From: Toxoplasma gondii ME49
Lineage: Eukaryota; Apicomplexa; Conoidasida; Eucoccidiorida; Sarcocystidae
DNA: 64,000 nt
Direction of reading: 5' to 3'
Assembly (NCBI RefSeq): GCF_000006565.2
Contig: NC_031476.1
Coordinates: 3,310,458-3,374,457 of the forward strand
Shown here: piece by piece, positions 10,990 to 22,900 of the stretch
Numbering within the stretch: the stretch's first letter is position 1
Layout: the number at the start of each line of letters is the position of its first letter
Notes under the pieces: generated by a model
What the model was told of the DNA's origin: nothing
Databases searched by the model: none
What the model saw: only the letters and a program-made list of their open reading frames with translations
Program-made: the position numbers and the translations under genes

Positions 10990-12333
10990 TGGGTGCACTT
11001 TCAGACACGAAAAACTAATCAGGAGCTTAACAATGGTGTGCACGTCGTGTGAGCACGAAAACAGGCATCGCACCGTACCGACAGATATGTGCGTCTGTGG
11101 TGCAGGACTGCTTTCAGCACCCGCTCCTGTACAGACACCATGATATTCACTTTCGTAGTCTCATTCCTAACTTTTGTCGGTAAAGAATACACGGATCGGT
11201 TTCTTGTTGGCCCGGCACTCGCTAAGCAGTTGCAGGAACACTTCTACGCTTTTGGGCACTAGCACCACTCACGAAACAATCCTGGGGATAACGACTGAGA
11301 ATGGAAGGCAGCCCAAAGAAAAAAGGATCTAAATGTATCATTTTTGATCGATCTCTGTTTGGCGATGCTTGCAGATTAATCAGCACTCTTACCAAGTTTT
11401 CGAAGCCGTAGGGCTGTGTCTTACCCACGCATGCACACACGGCCCCTTCATGAGGATGATTCAGGAACATATTCGTGTGAAATAAGTAGGGAAAATGCTC
11501 GTGAACGAACCGCCGAATTTCCACAAAAATAATGCGCAATGGAGAAAAAAACTGTCCAAATTTTATTCTGCGTTGCTCTACGCTGCCCATCCGCAGCTTT
11601 GCGGTCACCCACTGCGAGGAGCATGCACGAACATCGCGGCTGAAATACTGCAACAGCAGGAGATCTTGATCGCAGGTGAATAATATACTCCATTCCTGCT
11701 ACATCAATAATACTTTCTGTTCCGATTGTGTGAGTTAAGAAATGTGTTGTCCCGCTGGAGTCGTAAACTGTGCATTCTGAGGACGTGGACTACCGTGTCA
11801 ACAATAGGTCTCTGCTCCAATTAATTGATATCTTTCTCCTTGTCTTCCAAGAACGCCTGGCACACAGAATCTGCTTGCTTTCTGCTATCTTCTGTGTTTT
11901 TCCGTACATTTGCTTGCCTTCTGTTTGCGACTCTACTTTCGAAGACACAATCTTCGTTGCGCAGAGAAGTGGTGCCTTTAGAGTCAGTGACCTTGGCTGT
12001 TTACCTCGTGTCAGAACTATTCTAAAGCCTGGAGAGGACGAAAAATGTATGAGACAGTTGACGCATCTGCATAGCAGTGCAGGCTGAAGCGTCTCTTTTC
12101 ATGAAGGTGCCCCAGTAGCTGTTCTGACGCCCGCCGCCTTCGACACCAAAAAAAAATCAAGCTGAGGCGACAGAGAACATGACCGCTGGCGGTTTACTCG
12201 CTTTTGCTTGCTCGCAGCTCTGACGCAGACGCACCACGAAACACGGCATACGATGACTCCTACAACATGCGCATATCCAGTCCCATAATTAATTTTTGTA
12301 GAATGAACATCTCTTTCGGTGCCAGTGTCAATC
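10990..12333. other. Mostly non-coding, one weak minus-strand exon
   Basis: No firm gene. On the - strand a frame at about 11653-11448 follows a good acceptor (a pyrimidine-rich run ending TTGCAG) and ends at a possible donor (GTAAGA) near 11430. It reads plausibly (for example RIIFVEIRRFVHEHFPYLF), but a competing frame in the same exon is also open. The right-hand part probably contains the promoter of the 12334 gene. Confidence 0.25.
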
Positions 12334-14436
12334 ATGACACCCATTAACCCGGAGGGCACATCCAGTAATGGAAGTGTATCTCTGGGATACAAAGAACCAG
12401 ATGTGCACATTGAGAAATGCATACGAATGCACGGATGGAGCGGACCGTTTTCTCAGCGGAGGGTCAAACCCTCCGCTGTTGCACAGGTGAGGAATATTCA
12501 AACCGAAAGCGCGCGACAGGCGAACAATTTGGGTATCAGCGGATTTCGCATCAAGTCAGAGGCTCACCAGGTGGCCAGCAGAGCTCCGCCCAGGGGAGGG
12601 AAGTGTTGCTGCGAGATGGAGCTCCACCTAAGTCAACCATCGCTATTCAACAGGGATCGGAGCACCTTACTGAAATACCCAGGAGACGCAGGTTATGGCT
12701 GGGCATTCCCGACTTATGGAGATCCGTTTCCGTATCGTCATGAATGTTCCTTCCTTAGCGGGCATTTTGCTAGTAGGATGCGAGGAGTTACGGAACAGTT
12801 CGAACGGCCGTCCAGAGGGTCCAGTCTGGAGGAGAATAGAATCTTCCGACGAAGGAAGGAGTGTTTTGCTTTGAATACCCAGCAGCCGAGGACTCCTCTT
12901 GCGTCTGAAACAAACCCTCGTAGGCCGTTTGGAACAGATGACAAGGGCCAGCGCATGCAGGGCCGCGAAATCATGCATGGCGTGAAACGGAAACTCAGTG
13001 ACGACGATACGAGTCAGGTTGATGGAACCAGTGGTCAGCGTCGCGTGCCCTCTCTTCGACGGCGTGCATATTCCCTACCTATCTACGAAACCGATGACGA
13101 GCAGGGGGATAGCAGTTGCTCCATGTGCCGGCCTGGCTGCGCGTGCCGACCCTCGTTGCTGGCCGCTCATTACCTGGCGAAACTACTTGACAAGACAATA
13201 TTCCGTCCGTCAGAAGCCATGCCGTCGTTCTATACGACCGAAGAGTTTTTCGAAGCCATGATCTCGGAGAATGTTTCGCGAGAATCCAACGAGGGCTTGA
13301 ACTCGGTGGCGAAACGCTGTGCTGCAAAGACGAGGAACACAGGTGAAGAAACGCCTTCGGAACCACACTCTGGTGCGCACATTTCGCGCTGCGTAAATGA
13401 GCATCTTCGCTCGTTCGTGGACAGGCCGGAGAGCGATCAGAGAGCGAATGGCTCAAGATTTTCTCAGAGTCATGAAGGGAAAGGAAGCTTCGCGGTAGAC
13501 CCGAAAGCTCTGTCATCCGCACTAGCGCGCTATCGGAAAGTTCCCTTGTTTATGGTGTGCGCAGAAGAACATCTGCAATCAGATTGGTTGTCGCAGTTTA
13601 CACCAATTCAGCGCCTTCAAGATATTCTTGAACCTGAGGTGATGTTCACGCGCCCAGAGAACTCTGCACAGCAGTTCACAGACGGTTATCGCAGCTGGGA
13701 AGGTCGCGAGTTGCATGTGCCAAGCGACTCTCGAGGTTTGTCTCTTTCGAGAGATGATGCAGAGACGTCAGGGCCATCGAGACAGAATGCAAATTCCAGC
13801 AGGACATGCCCTGCTCTGAGGGGCTATCTCTCTTCATGCTACCACAAACAACAGCGCGGATGCGATGAGTGTAGCTGTACAAAGAATGGTTGTGCGGTGA
13901 GGAGAAATCGGGTAATGCTGGTTGACAAGGAGATGCTCGAGCAGAGTGGCCTGGATCGCCGGTATGTCTGCCGCTTGAAATCAGCCGTGCGCCAGCTCCG
14001 TCGTAGTGAGAAACTGGCCGAGCTGCTGGCTTCCAGTGACACCGTAGAAAGTCCGAAAACATCAGAGAGACCCGGGAACGAATTTGATGATGAACTGGCC
14101 GACACCAGTAGTGACGGCGTCTCACGCGACTCTCAGTTGCAGCTCGCTGCGGACTCGCAGTCTGCCAGGCACAGTATGAATGGCTTTGCGAACGGTGCCT
14201 CCGCCGGCGGTGTATGCACCGCAACCAAAGACAAAGAATCAAGAGTTCGACGGAAACTCGCTTCAAAGGGAGAGGCCACGAAGGCGGATGTAGACGGCAC
14301 GCACGCACGTCAGGACGGTTTCGAGGGAGACCGATGGCAGCGGAACGGTGCTGACGAACCAAGGTCATCGCGGGATTTGGATTCTCTAGCATACCTTTTG
14401 TTGGCTCGGGTGGCTGCGCCATACACGGATGTGTAA
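12334..14436 (+). CDS. Single-exon unknown protein, about 700 residues
   Basis: A long uninterrupted frame. The first ATG in frame is at 12334 (MTPINPEGTSSNG) and the stop is TAA at 14434. The upstream codons in frame lack another Met, so this start is the best available, although an upstream exon cannot be excluded. No domain is recognised. The protein is hydrophilic and rich in Arg, Ser and Glu. A Cys cluster (SCSMCRPGCACRP) sits near residue 265, followed by a possibly ordered helical stretch (LLAAHYLAKLLDKTIF and TTEEFFEAMISENV). A second Cys cluster (CDECSCTKNGC) lies near residue 510. These paired clusters could bind metal or form disulphides, but no signal peptide is present. Opposite-strand frames here are shadows. 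Confidence 0.6.
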   Translation: MTPINPEGTSSNGSVSLGYKEPDVHIEKCIRMHGWSGPFSQRRVKPSAVAQVRNIQTESARQANNLGISGFRIKSEAHQVASRAPPRGGKCCCEMELHLSQPSLFNRDRSTLLKYPGDAGYGWAFPTYGDPFPYRHECSFLSGHFASRMRGVTEQFERPSRGSSLEENRIFRRRKECFALNTQQPRTPLASETNPRRPFGTDDKGQRMQGREIMHGVKRKLSDDDTSQVDGTSGQRRVPSLRRRAYSLPIYETDDEQGDSSCSMCRPGCACRPSLLAAHYLAKLLDKTIFRPSEAMPSFYTTEEFFEAMISENVSRESNEGLNSVAKRCAAKTRNTGEETPSEPHSGAHISRCVNEHLRSFVDRPESDQRANGSRFSQSHEGKGSFAVDPKALSSALARYRKVPLFMVCAEEHLQSDWLSQFTPIQRLQDILEPEVMFTRPENSAQQFTDGYRSWEGRELHVPSDSRGLSLSRDDAETSGPSRQNANSSRTCPALRGYLSSCYHKQQRGCDECSCTKNGCAVRRNRVMLVDKEMLEQSGLDRRYVCRLKSAVRQLRRSEKLAELLASSDTVESPKTSERPGNEFDDELADTSSDGVSRDSQLQLAADSQSARHSMNGFANGASAGGVCTATKDKESRVRRKLASKGEATKADVDGTHARQDGFEGDRWQRNGADEPRSSRDLDSLAYLLLARVAAPYTDV

Positions 14437-16343
14437 CACTGTCCGAGGAAGATGAACATGTAGGTAACGGGAGCTTAATTCGGTACACGAATGAACGACA
14501 CGGTGGCTTTTTCAAGTCCCGTCTCCCGGTTGCTCTGATGAAGTGATCGCGTGATAAGTTCACGTGAGAAAGTTGACTTTTAATACGAAGGGATGTCTGT
14601 CTCTAGCGTGGCGAAGCCATGCAAACGCGCGTGGGTCGACAGCTTGGCTAGCACCTATCCTCTGAATTCACCCATATACTGTTGGCCAACTAGACGAATA
14701 TCCTCCGTCTCTACCAACAGCTCGATTACACGGCTTGCTCGGCTGACGCACTACTTCGCCCAACGATAAACGTGCACTGATTTCTGAAACTCGATACCAA
14801 CCATTGACAGGGGACTAGATTGGAGGTCATAATTTCACATAGGAAACTACCTATTACACTATTCCGAGGTCGACCTCGGAGGTCTGCGTGAGTCCCTTAT
14901 GGAGCCGAGTGCCACCATACCCAGACAGACAAAATTCGAGTAATACCGCTCGAAATGGCGTCTTACCTCTCACTGCTGCGCAGACATAGGTCACTGCACA
15001 CGCACAAGTAGATACACGCACGTATCGTTGTCTGCGCCCGCGCACGTAAAAGCTGTCCGTGTGAGCAAAACAGACACGGCTGACAGTATACTTGCTTCGC
15101 GTACCCAGTTAATTGTAAATTGCAGTAATTGAGACACCCCGAGAGATAGCAGTGTCTCGGAATAATGGCAGCACTGGGAGACCGTTCTTCTGTTGCACGT
15201 GAAGGCTCATTATGGATGTAAACTATGCAGCAGCAAGGAACGCATGCATGATTGTGAAAGCATGTTGTTTCTGTGGTGAAAAATCCTGATCAACATCTCA
15301 GGAAGCGAAGCCCTTAGCGTGGATTTTGTGACGCTGGTGCAAAAGGCTGCCCTGCCTCGCCGTTTAACGCTACCGTGCAAAGATAGGCACGTAACATGGA
15401 TCTGTACTCCAGTGTTGTGGACAAAGCAATGCACGCCGCCACTTCTGGAAATGGCACTTCGGCAGCTCAACCGGTGAAACTGAGCATATAAGTTCTTTGT
15501 GATTATTGACAATAATGACTTCAGGTCTTCGTCAATTGCATATGAAAACCACGAAGGCGGCATTTGATCCTTCGCTGCTCAGCACGCAGGCGAATGTGTC
15601 GTGCACCTTACGACAGAAGACATGGTCGGGACCACCGAGGTATCACGGGCTCGTGAACGATACCCTGATGCATATTTCACACCATAAATAATGAGTGTGG
15701 TCCGGCCTTGTATCCTACGACCACTTACGGCTTCGGAAATGCGCAACATACGCAGAAGACGAGAAATATCAAGAACTCGCACGAGCTACGCCGAGTAAAG
15801 AACGGAATACACGAATACAGCTTGATTCTTTCGCAGTACCAGAAAAAATGAGTAAATGTAGTCGTTTGCTGGTTGTGGGTTCCGGCCCAAGCAACAAAAT
15901 ATTTTGCAAGGCGAACATGGGGCTACACTGGCGAGATGCTCGCATGTGCACCCTTACGTGTCATCGGTAGTACCGCCCCGGCCATGTCAGTTAATAAAAG
16001 CCAGATTGATAAGAGCGATACAAAATTAAAAACCTACTCGTCCAGATACAATTTCTTGGACCCGAGGGGGAAAAGAGGAACCACCGACAGCTCCACGTAG
16101 AGTACCTTAAACAAAATTACTCGGTACACTATCCCCACGTGCCCAATGCCAGATTGCTCTGTACGTTCATCAAACTCTCCGGAGCAATGCATATTGCATG
16201 CACGGAATATAGAGAGAATAAGTATGCAGAGGTTCCGTGCGGAGTCCCATCCACACAAAAACAAAAGAAAGGGAACCAACAGCGATACGCATTACTCCAT
16301 TTCACGAATAACGATTTAGATAACTAATCATGGAGCCACAGTA

Positions 16344-16382
<39 letters not shown>

Positions 16383-16903
16383 ATATATATGCTTGTTGTC
16401 CAGCGGATCGATTCGTATGAACTCATATCGGATCAATCACCCGTCACCGCACTTGTTCTGAGCCGACAAAAGTCCAGCACGGAAATAGGAAAAAGACAAC
16501 CTTCAGGGGGCCGAGCCGCGGCGGGTCTTGGTTTGGTGCAGTCGCCAAAGATAGTGACCGGACGGAACCTGGCAATTAACGGAGCCGTTTAGATTATCGA
16601 CAGACACAGAGGAGCCCCTCTGGGCTGTCGTATCCCCATACAAGGCAACGCGACAGTGTGCGCCGGAAATTCTTTGTTGACAAAATTATTTCGTTTGTAC
16701 CGTTTGATGATTCACGGGTTGACATCGTTTTCCCTGCCATAAGCAGGATTCAAGCTCCTCAAAACGATGTCCAGTTCATGCGTCGGTCACGCACAGTTCA
16801 ATGCAAAGCGACGAGGGCGAGGTGATTCCGTGTCGCGGGTCTTGGGACGCCTTCCCAGTTTCGCTCGAGAGTCGCAAAAAGGTGCCGACTCTGCATGTGC
16901 TGC
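14437..16903. other. Convergent intergenic region with an AT microsatellite
   Basis: No gene is supported on either strand. It lies between the 3' ends of the 12334 gene and the AP2 gene, and should hold both 3' UTRs. The only notable feature is the AT repeat near 16347. Short frames at 15695-16100 and 16389-16592 show no codon structure. Confidence 0.4.
16347..16378. repeat. (AT)16 microsatellite
   Basis: A perfect AT dinucleotide run of 32 nt, followed after a short interruption by a second, shorter TA run to 16390. Such runs are common length-variable sites in coccidian intergenic DNA. No coding or regulatory role is visible. Confidence 0.95.
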
Positions 16904-19900
16904 TTAAACGTGAGAAACACTTTCGCCATTCCCTTTCAAGTGCAAGAAGGTGCTGATTTCCGGCATCGACGGGACGTTCTCTGTCTGCAGGCTCAGCAGA
17001 AAAGCCGCGGTCTCTTTGCTCGCACATTCCTCTTTCGCGGTCCCGGGCACGCCCCGACTTAGTGCCAGCTGACTCAAGGCGCGTCTCTGCTTCGCAGCTT
17101 CGTCTTCCATTTGCTCACCTTGTCCAGGCAACCGCCCGACGCTTGGAGACAGGGCATCCGAAGCCAAAAATGGCACGCTCTGCAGCAAAGCCCACTTGTT
17201 TTCTACTCCTGGCCAAACGCCCGTGCCGCGCAGCAACTCGTGGACTCCCAGAGCAGCCGCCAAACCTGAGCCGCTCGTACGGCGCTCCTCTCGGATCCTT
17301 TCTGGAGGCAAAACCGCTTGAGGAATTCCTGTCGAGACCGCATGGGAACTCTGCGTCACAAAGTCTGTTCCACTGCCGAGGCCGTCCTTGTTTGGTGTCA
17401 GTACAGACGGAAGCTGGCGCCGCATCGCCACTGGCAACACACTCAACCCCACAGGAGGGTCCAAGTCACTCCGATCACCCAGAGGTCTCCCAGCTTCGTC
17501 CGAAGAGCTCAGAACAGAATCTCCCGACCGACTCTTTGCCACCGGCGACCCAACGTCAGAGCCGTTCCTCAGCTCGTCTTCACTTGTGCTCACGCACGCC
17601 TGACCCCTGACACTACCGGAGTGCGTGTCCACAGAAGACAGCGTCGGCGTGGTCTCGGGTTTCGACGCTAGCAGGTAGTCTTGTTCCGGAGTGTCCGCTG
17701 GATCCTCCAGTCGGCCTTCGCAACTCCTTCCTTCCGAGAGAGAAACGCGTTCCCTCGGGGACGCGTCAGCTTCGGAGGGCAGCGAATTCAGCCGCTTTGA
17801 CTCAGCCGAACACCCAACGGCTGGCCCGTGGGAACGCACAGCCCCCTCAGCGACCTGAAAGGCCGAGAGTCGAGTTTCGCCCTGATCCCCGAGCGCACGC
17901 GGGGACAGATCCTCAGCCTCCTCGGCGCTTAATTGCAAGTGGGGTGTCTCATTCTCGCAATCATTCGCAAGTTTCACATCGCCTTCCGCCACCAGCGCCG
18001 CACATCGGTGGCGCAGCACCTCCCTCTGAAGCGCCACCATCGACTGGAAGGACTTCAAAAACTCTGTGAGGTCTTCTTGACGCGATTTCAATCTCCCAAC
18101 AAGATTCTGCAGGCCCTGGAGGGCCTCACGTAAGCATGGCGTTTCCACCTGCTCTCGTGATTCATCAGCTGCTGCGCCTTCTTCCCGCTGTGTACCAGAA
18201 CCCACTGAAGATTCCGGAATTATCCCGTTCTCTATGCCTGCCGTCCTGTCTCCTTCCCCCTCTCCTGCCTCCCCTGTCAGCTCCTTCCCGGAGACACGAG
18301 CACAATCAACCGCAGTGGCACAATCCTCGGCCTCCGAGCGATCAGCGCCTTGTCTGAGAAAGCCAGCATCTGACCGCCCAGATGTCCTCCCTTCGTATCC
18401 ACTTTGTTCTGCTGTCGTGCTAGCAACACTGCCTTGATTTGTCTCTACGCAAAGCCCCTCGCGGCGGGCGTCCTTCAGTTCAGTCAGAATCATCGACAAA
18501 AGCTCGATGTTATCCCTGAAGAGCTGCTGCGCCAGTGCCGCGCAGGTGCCCACGCGAGTCATCGCCTCGTGCCGTTGCCTGGCTCTCATTCGCTCCTCTT
18601 CGGCCTTTTGGAGGCGCTCCTTCAACTGGTTCTGCAGCGTGCGGAGCGCCCAGAATTTCTCCAGCAGCTGCTGCGCCAGATCTTCCTTCTTTTTGCGGAC
18701 TCGTCGAAGGTGGCCCGCAAGAGCCGCGCGGAGCTGCGGGTGTTCGCAGTGTCTGGAAGACGCATTTGTTCTTCCCTCAGAATCGCTTTTCTCCGACGGA
18801 AGGTGCGAGGACCCCTGAGAATGTGTGGGGGACAGCGGAACATCTGTCTTCCTCTCTGCGTCCGAGCGCGGACTGCTGTCGTCTAGCTTCTCCGCCAGGC
18901 CCCGCCGCGCCTCGTCTCTCGGCACGGCACCCAGACGAGTTCCCAGAGACAAAACGGTGTCGTTCAGTCTGCTGCTGCTGTCGCTTGTGCTGCAGGTCGC
19001 GTCATCGGACTCGCCGAGCCCCGTCAGTGCACCGTCCCCTCCAGAGGCTTGAACCGACCTTTCTGAAGGGCCTGCTGCCGTCGATCCAGAGCTGACACTG
19101 TCCCCGCGGAACGTGCCTCCTCGCTCGGCTCTTCGTTGCGGCGGCGCGATTTCTTGCTCTGCGCGGGCGGCTGCAACCGCGGCTTGAGCCGCTTCTGTAG
19201 CTGCTCGCAGCGTTCGAAGGGAGAGGATCTGGAGAGCTGCGAGGGCCTTTGACACCGAGGCGCAGACCGAGGGGGAAGAACCGAAAGAGTCTGGACTCTC
19301 GGCAGGAAGCAAGGCTTGGCCTGAGCATTCCCCCGAAGGCACGTGCGTCAACTGTGCCTCCACGCCCGCCAAAGTAGAGGAGAAGGCAGCGAAGAGCGGA
19401 GCTTCTGACGCGCAAGCCAGGCGGGACAAAGACGCAACGTGGGAGTTCATCAGTCGAGTTCCAAGTGTCTCTGAGCACGCCAGAGTCAAGGGGAAGTCTT
19501 CCTGTCTTCGCCGCTTCTTCGCCACCAGGTCTTGCGACGCAGTGTCGGACACGTCGTTCCCTGCTTCGGAGGCGCCTTCATTCGACGGTGAGACAGTGGG
19601 TGCCTGCTGAGGTGTCTCACTCGGTGCAACGCTCTGTCGCGAAGCCAGCCCCGGGTCGCTGAGACGATGAATAGCGCAGAAGTCGGAGAGAGCATCAAGC
19701 GTCGCACCGGGGAGAGTGGACACAGTCCGGAGACTCGCGTCGTGCAGGTGGAGTAGCTTCACACCTTCCTCGAACAGCTGTCCAGCCGTCCGCTGCGCAC
19801 CTAGGCTTTCGTGGCCTGCTCCAGCCCCGAATGCGCGGATGAACGCTTCAACGTCAGCCGAGAGAACGATGTCTTGGATCTCCCCAGCGTCCTCCATATT

Positions 19901-22900
19901 ATACCCGCAGCTGCCGGATCCCTCCAGAGAGGCGGCAATGCATGCGCGGCCTCGTCTCGTCCTGCCCTCTCCTCCGATACTGGCTTCCTCAGCGGAAATG
20001 CCAAACGTGCCTACCGCGGCGTCCCACAGACGGGCCCGGTCTTCACTTCCTTGCTTCCCCAGTGTGCCAGGAAGCGTGAAGGTGGACTGAACCTGTCCTC
20101 CAAATTCCCCCGCAACCGGAGTTCCCTGCAGGTTCAGAGAGAGCAAGGAGTGCGTCGTGGCACCGGTGCCTTCAACTCGGGATCCCGCTGCAGTTTCGTT
20201 ACCCTCAGTGCAGGCAAGGAGACGGCGGAGCAGCTGTTCGGCCTCGCGTCTTTCAGCGGTGACAGGAGAGGATAAATAACTCGACGTGGAGGGCTCGACA
20301 GCCCCAACTGCCGAAAGCGGGAAGAACTGAGTAGACCGCGTAGACGTCGACTGAGACAGAGAACTGGGAATCGACAGCCGGCCATCACTGTCATTCCAAC
20401 GGAGTTCCTGAGAACCGCCGACGCGACGAAGACTGTCGCGACAACCCTCTTGCTCAATAAAGGCTTTCGCATCCCCTGCACCTCCTATCAGCGGCACTCC
20501 GCCTAAAAGCGATTCAGAAATACAGCCATCGAAGAACGCCTGCAAGAGCGACGCTGTGCTGTCATCGTCCACAGCAGACTCGACAGTCGACACATCTGCA
20601 CTCTTGGAGAGAACTCCGAGATCCTTGCCCTTCGCCTTGTCACCTTCTCGGGGTCCTTGTGAGCTTTTCACATTTGCCTTCGAGTCACTGCGTGCCAGTC
20701 GGCCTGCGCCCACAACTGGCTGTACATACACTCCATCGGCGGTCTGTCGTCCGTCTCTCTTGCCCGCCTTCCTGACACACCGAGACTCTCTGCCAGCCTC
20801 GGCATTCGCCGCCTCTCCGTCGGCGCATGCCTTGCGCTCCCGAGGCGACTGGCCACCGTCTTCTTTTTCATTGAATTTCACAGCCTTTCCAGGCTTCGAG
20901 ACCGCAGCGAGTTGAAGAGCACTCGCAAGTGACGCAGGTGAAACAGAGGCGTCAAGAGACGAGACACTGGACAGCGCAGCCGGGTCGAGCGTCGGTGCAC
21001 TGACTCCGTCACCTACCTGAGGCAAAGGAGTGGCGGAACTGCTGGAGACTGGGACTGAGGCACCGGGAAAAGAGTTCCGAGGGAGATTCCACGCAACCTG
21101 CAGGCATAAAAAAAGCGAAATGCGTGTTTATGAATATCCTGACCTTTCCGAGTGTCCACACAGTGCGAACTGGGGTAGAAAGAGCAACACATCGCACCAA
21201 CGTCAAACCTGTGATTCCAGCACAACGCGTGTTCAACTGACAAAGCAATTACCCTATCCCTACGTGCTTCCCCTTCGATGTCTCCACGACTTCCACTCGC
21301 AAAAACGGGGGCTAGACGACAGGCATCCAGAGTTTTCGCAAACACATACTACCAACTCGTACCCACGGATCGCCTTTCGGGTCATCAACTGTTGTTGATC
21401 TGTTGACAATCGGGTACCCGGGCAGCCAGCGACCAACATGTACACCCAGGGACCACCTTTAGACGCATCGATACACAGAATTACTTCTCGTAAGGTTTCC
21501 ACCCTCGTGGTGACAATTAATTCCCTTCAAAATCTCTCTGTCTCAATGCTCTTCTTCGCGCGAACCCAGAAGGCCACGGGACCCGCCTTACCCTCTGCTG
21601 CACTTCGGCCACGGGCGATGTCGGTTCTTCTTGAGACACGCGGCGGGTCCCCTCAAATCCCACACTCGCCTCAAGCGCGGACGTCTTCGCAACGGCGGCA
21701 GCAAGTCCCGAAGCACTGCCCCTCGCCCCCGGAGACTCGGTTACGCCCACACCCGACTCTCCGGCGTCGAGGCGCTTCGGGCCCCCCGTGGTAGCGAGCA
21801 ACTTGGCAAGGCGGCCTTCCGCGGTTAGAGGCCCTGCGGCGTGTCGCGACGCAGCCACGGGTGTAGCGTCGTCGGCAGTTCCGGCACTGTCTCGCCGTCT
21901 CTTGACAGAGGCTCGTCTTGAGCTTCGGCCCTCATCCCCTCTGCTTTGAACCGCTCCAACTGCGATCTTTGAATCAGCAGCTCGAGGAGTTCGGACTCGA
22001 GCAGGAGCAGTCTCCTGCAAGGCCCGAGTGCCCCGGGGGCCCGCAGTCCCGGGGGTCTGCCCTGGCGCAGACAAGGGGAGAACAAGCGACGTTTGAGAAG
22101 CGGCTACGGGGTTGCATTGAGGAAGGACTGGTGCGAACGGGAAACCTGACCAGCTTGCTGCCGCGGAGTCCTGGGAAGACAGCTGTCCTGCCACAGGCAA
22201 GGCAGCGACATCGGAGCCTCCAGTGCGATGCCGAGAGACTGACACGGCGTGTTGAGCCGGCTTGAATCCGGAGGCCCCCCCTGAGGATACAGAGTCGGTG
22301 TCAGCAGACTGCGCCACCGCTTGCTGCTGGAGTCGCTCAGCTGCCAGCAAAAGCGTTTGCTGACTGGGAAGTGCGCCGTAAGTCTGAGACCACAAGGGGG
22401 AAAAGATCCAATCTCAAAGGTCAGGCCACTATGCAGGCGCATGCAGAAACTGTGTGCTCAAAAGACAAATGCATCACCAAAAGTCCCCTTGTATGTGTTG
22501 TAATACGTCTGACCAGCGTAGGAGATAACCAAGCTGTCTCCAAGGCTCAAATGACGGGTGATATCTAATGGGACGCAAAGGAGGCACCCATTAAAAACAC
22601 AGAAAAAAACTGGACAACCCCGCTGTGTACGCAGAACTATGTGCAATGTGTGTGAAAGAGCCGTTCACATGACGTAACAAATACAAAGGACGCCGAAGAT
22701 TGTGTCTGCAAGTATGCCGTGTTATGGATATGTCCTTTTACGAAACACAATTTTCGGGAGACGCACACACAATTCTACAACGTGCTAGAGGACTAGACTA
22801 TCGTGGAAGAGACACGAACCTGGACAAAGCGAATGAAACACTCGGCGAGACACTTTGCCTTCTCGTAGCCGTAGTACTTTGCGGAATACGTCCGCATGCA

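Noticed and set aside
18404..19095. Several plus-strand frames of 100-186 codons
   Set aside because: They are shadows of the large minus-strand AP2 exon and have no starts, motifs or splice sites of their own.
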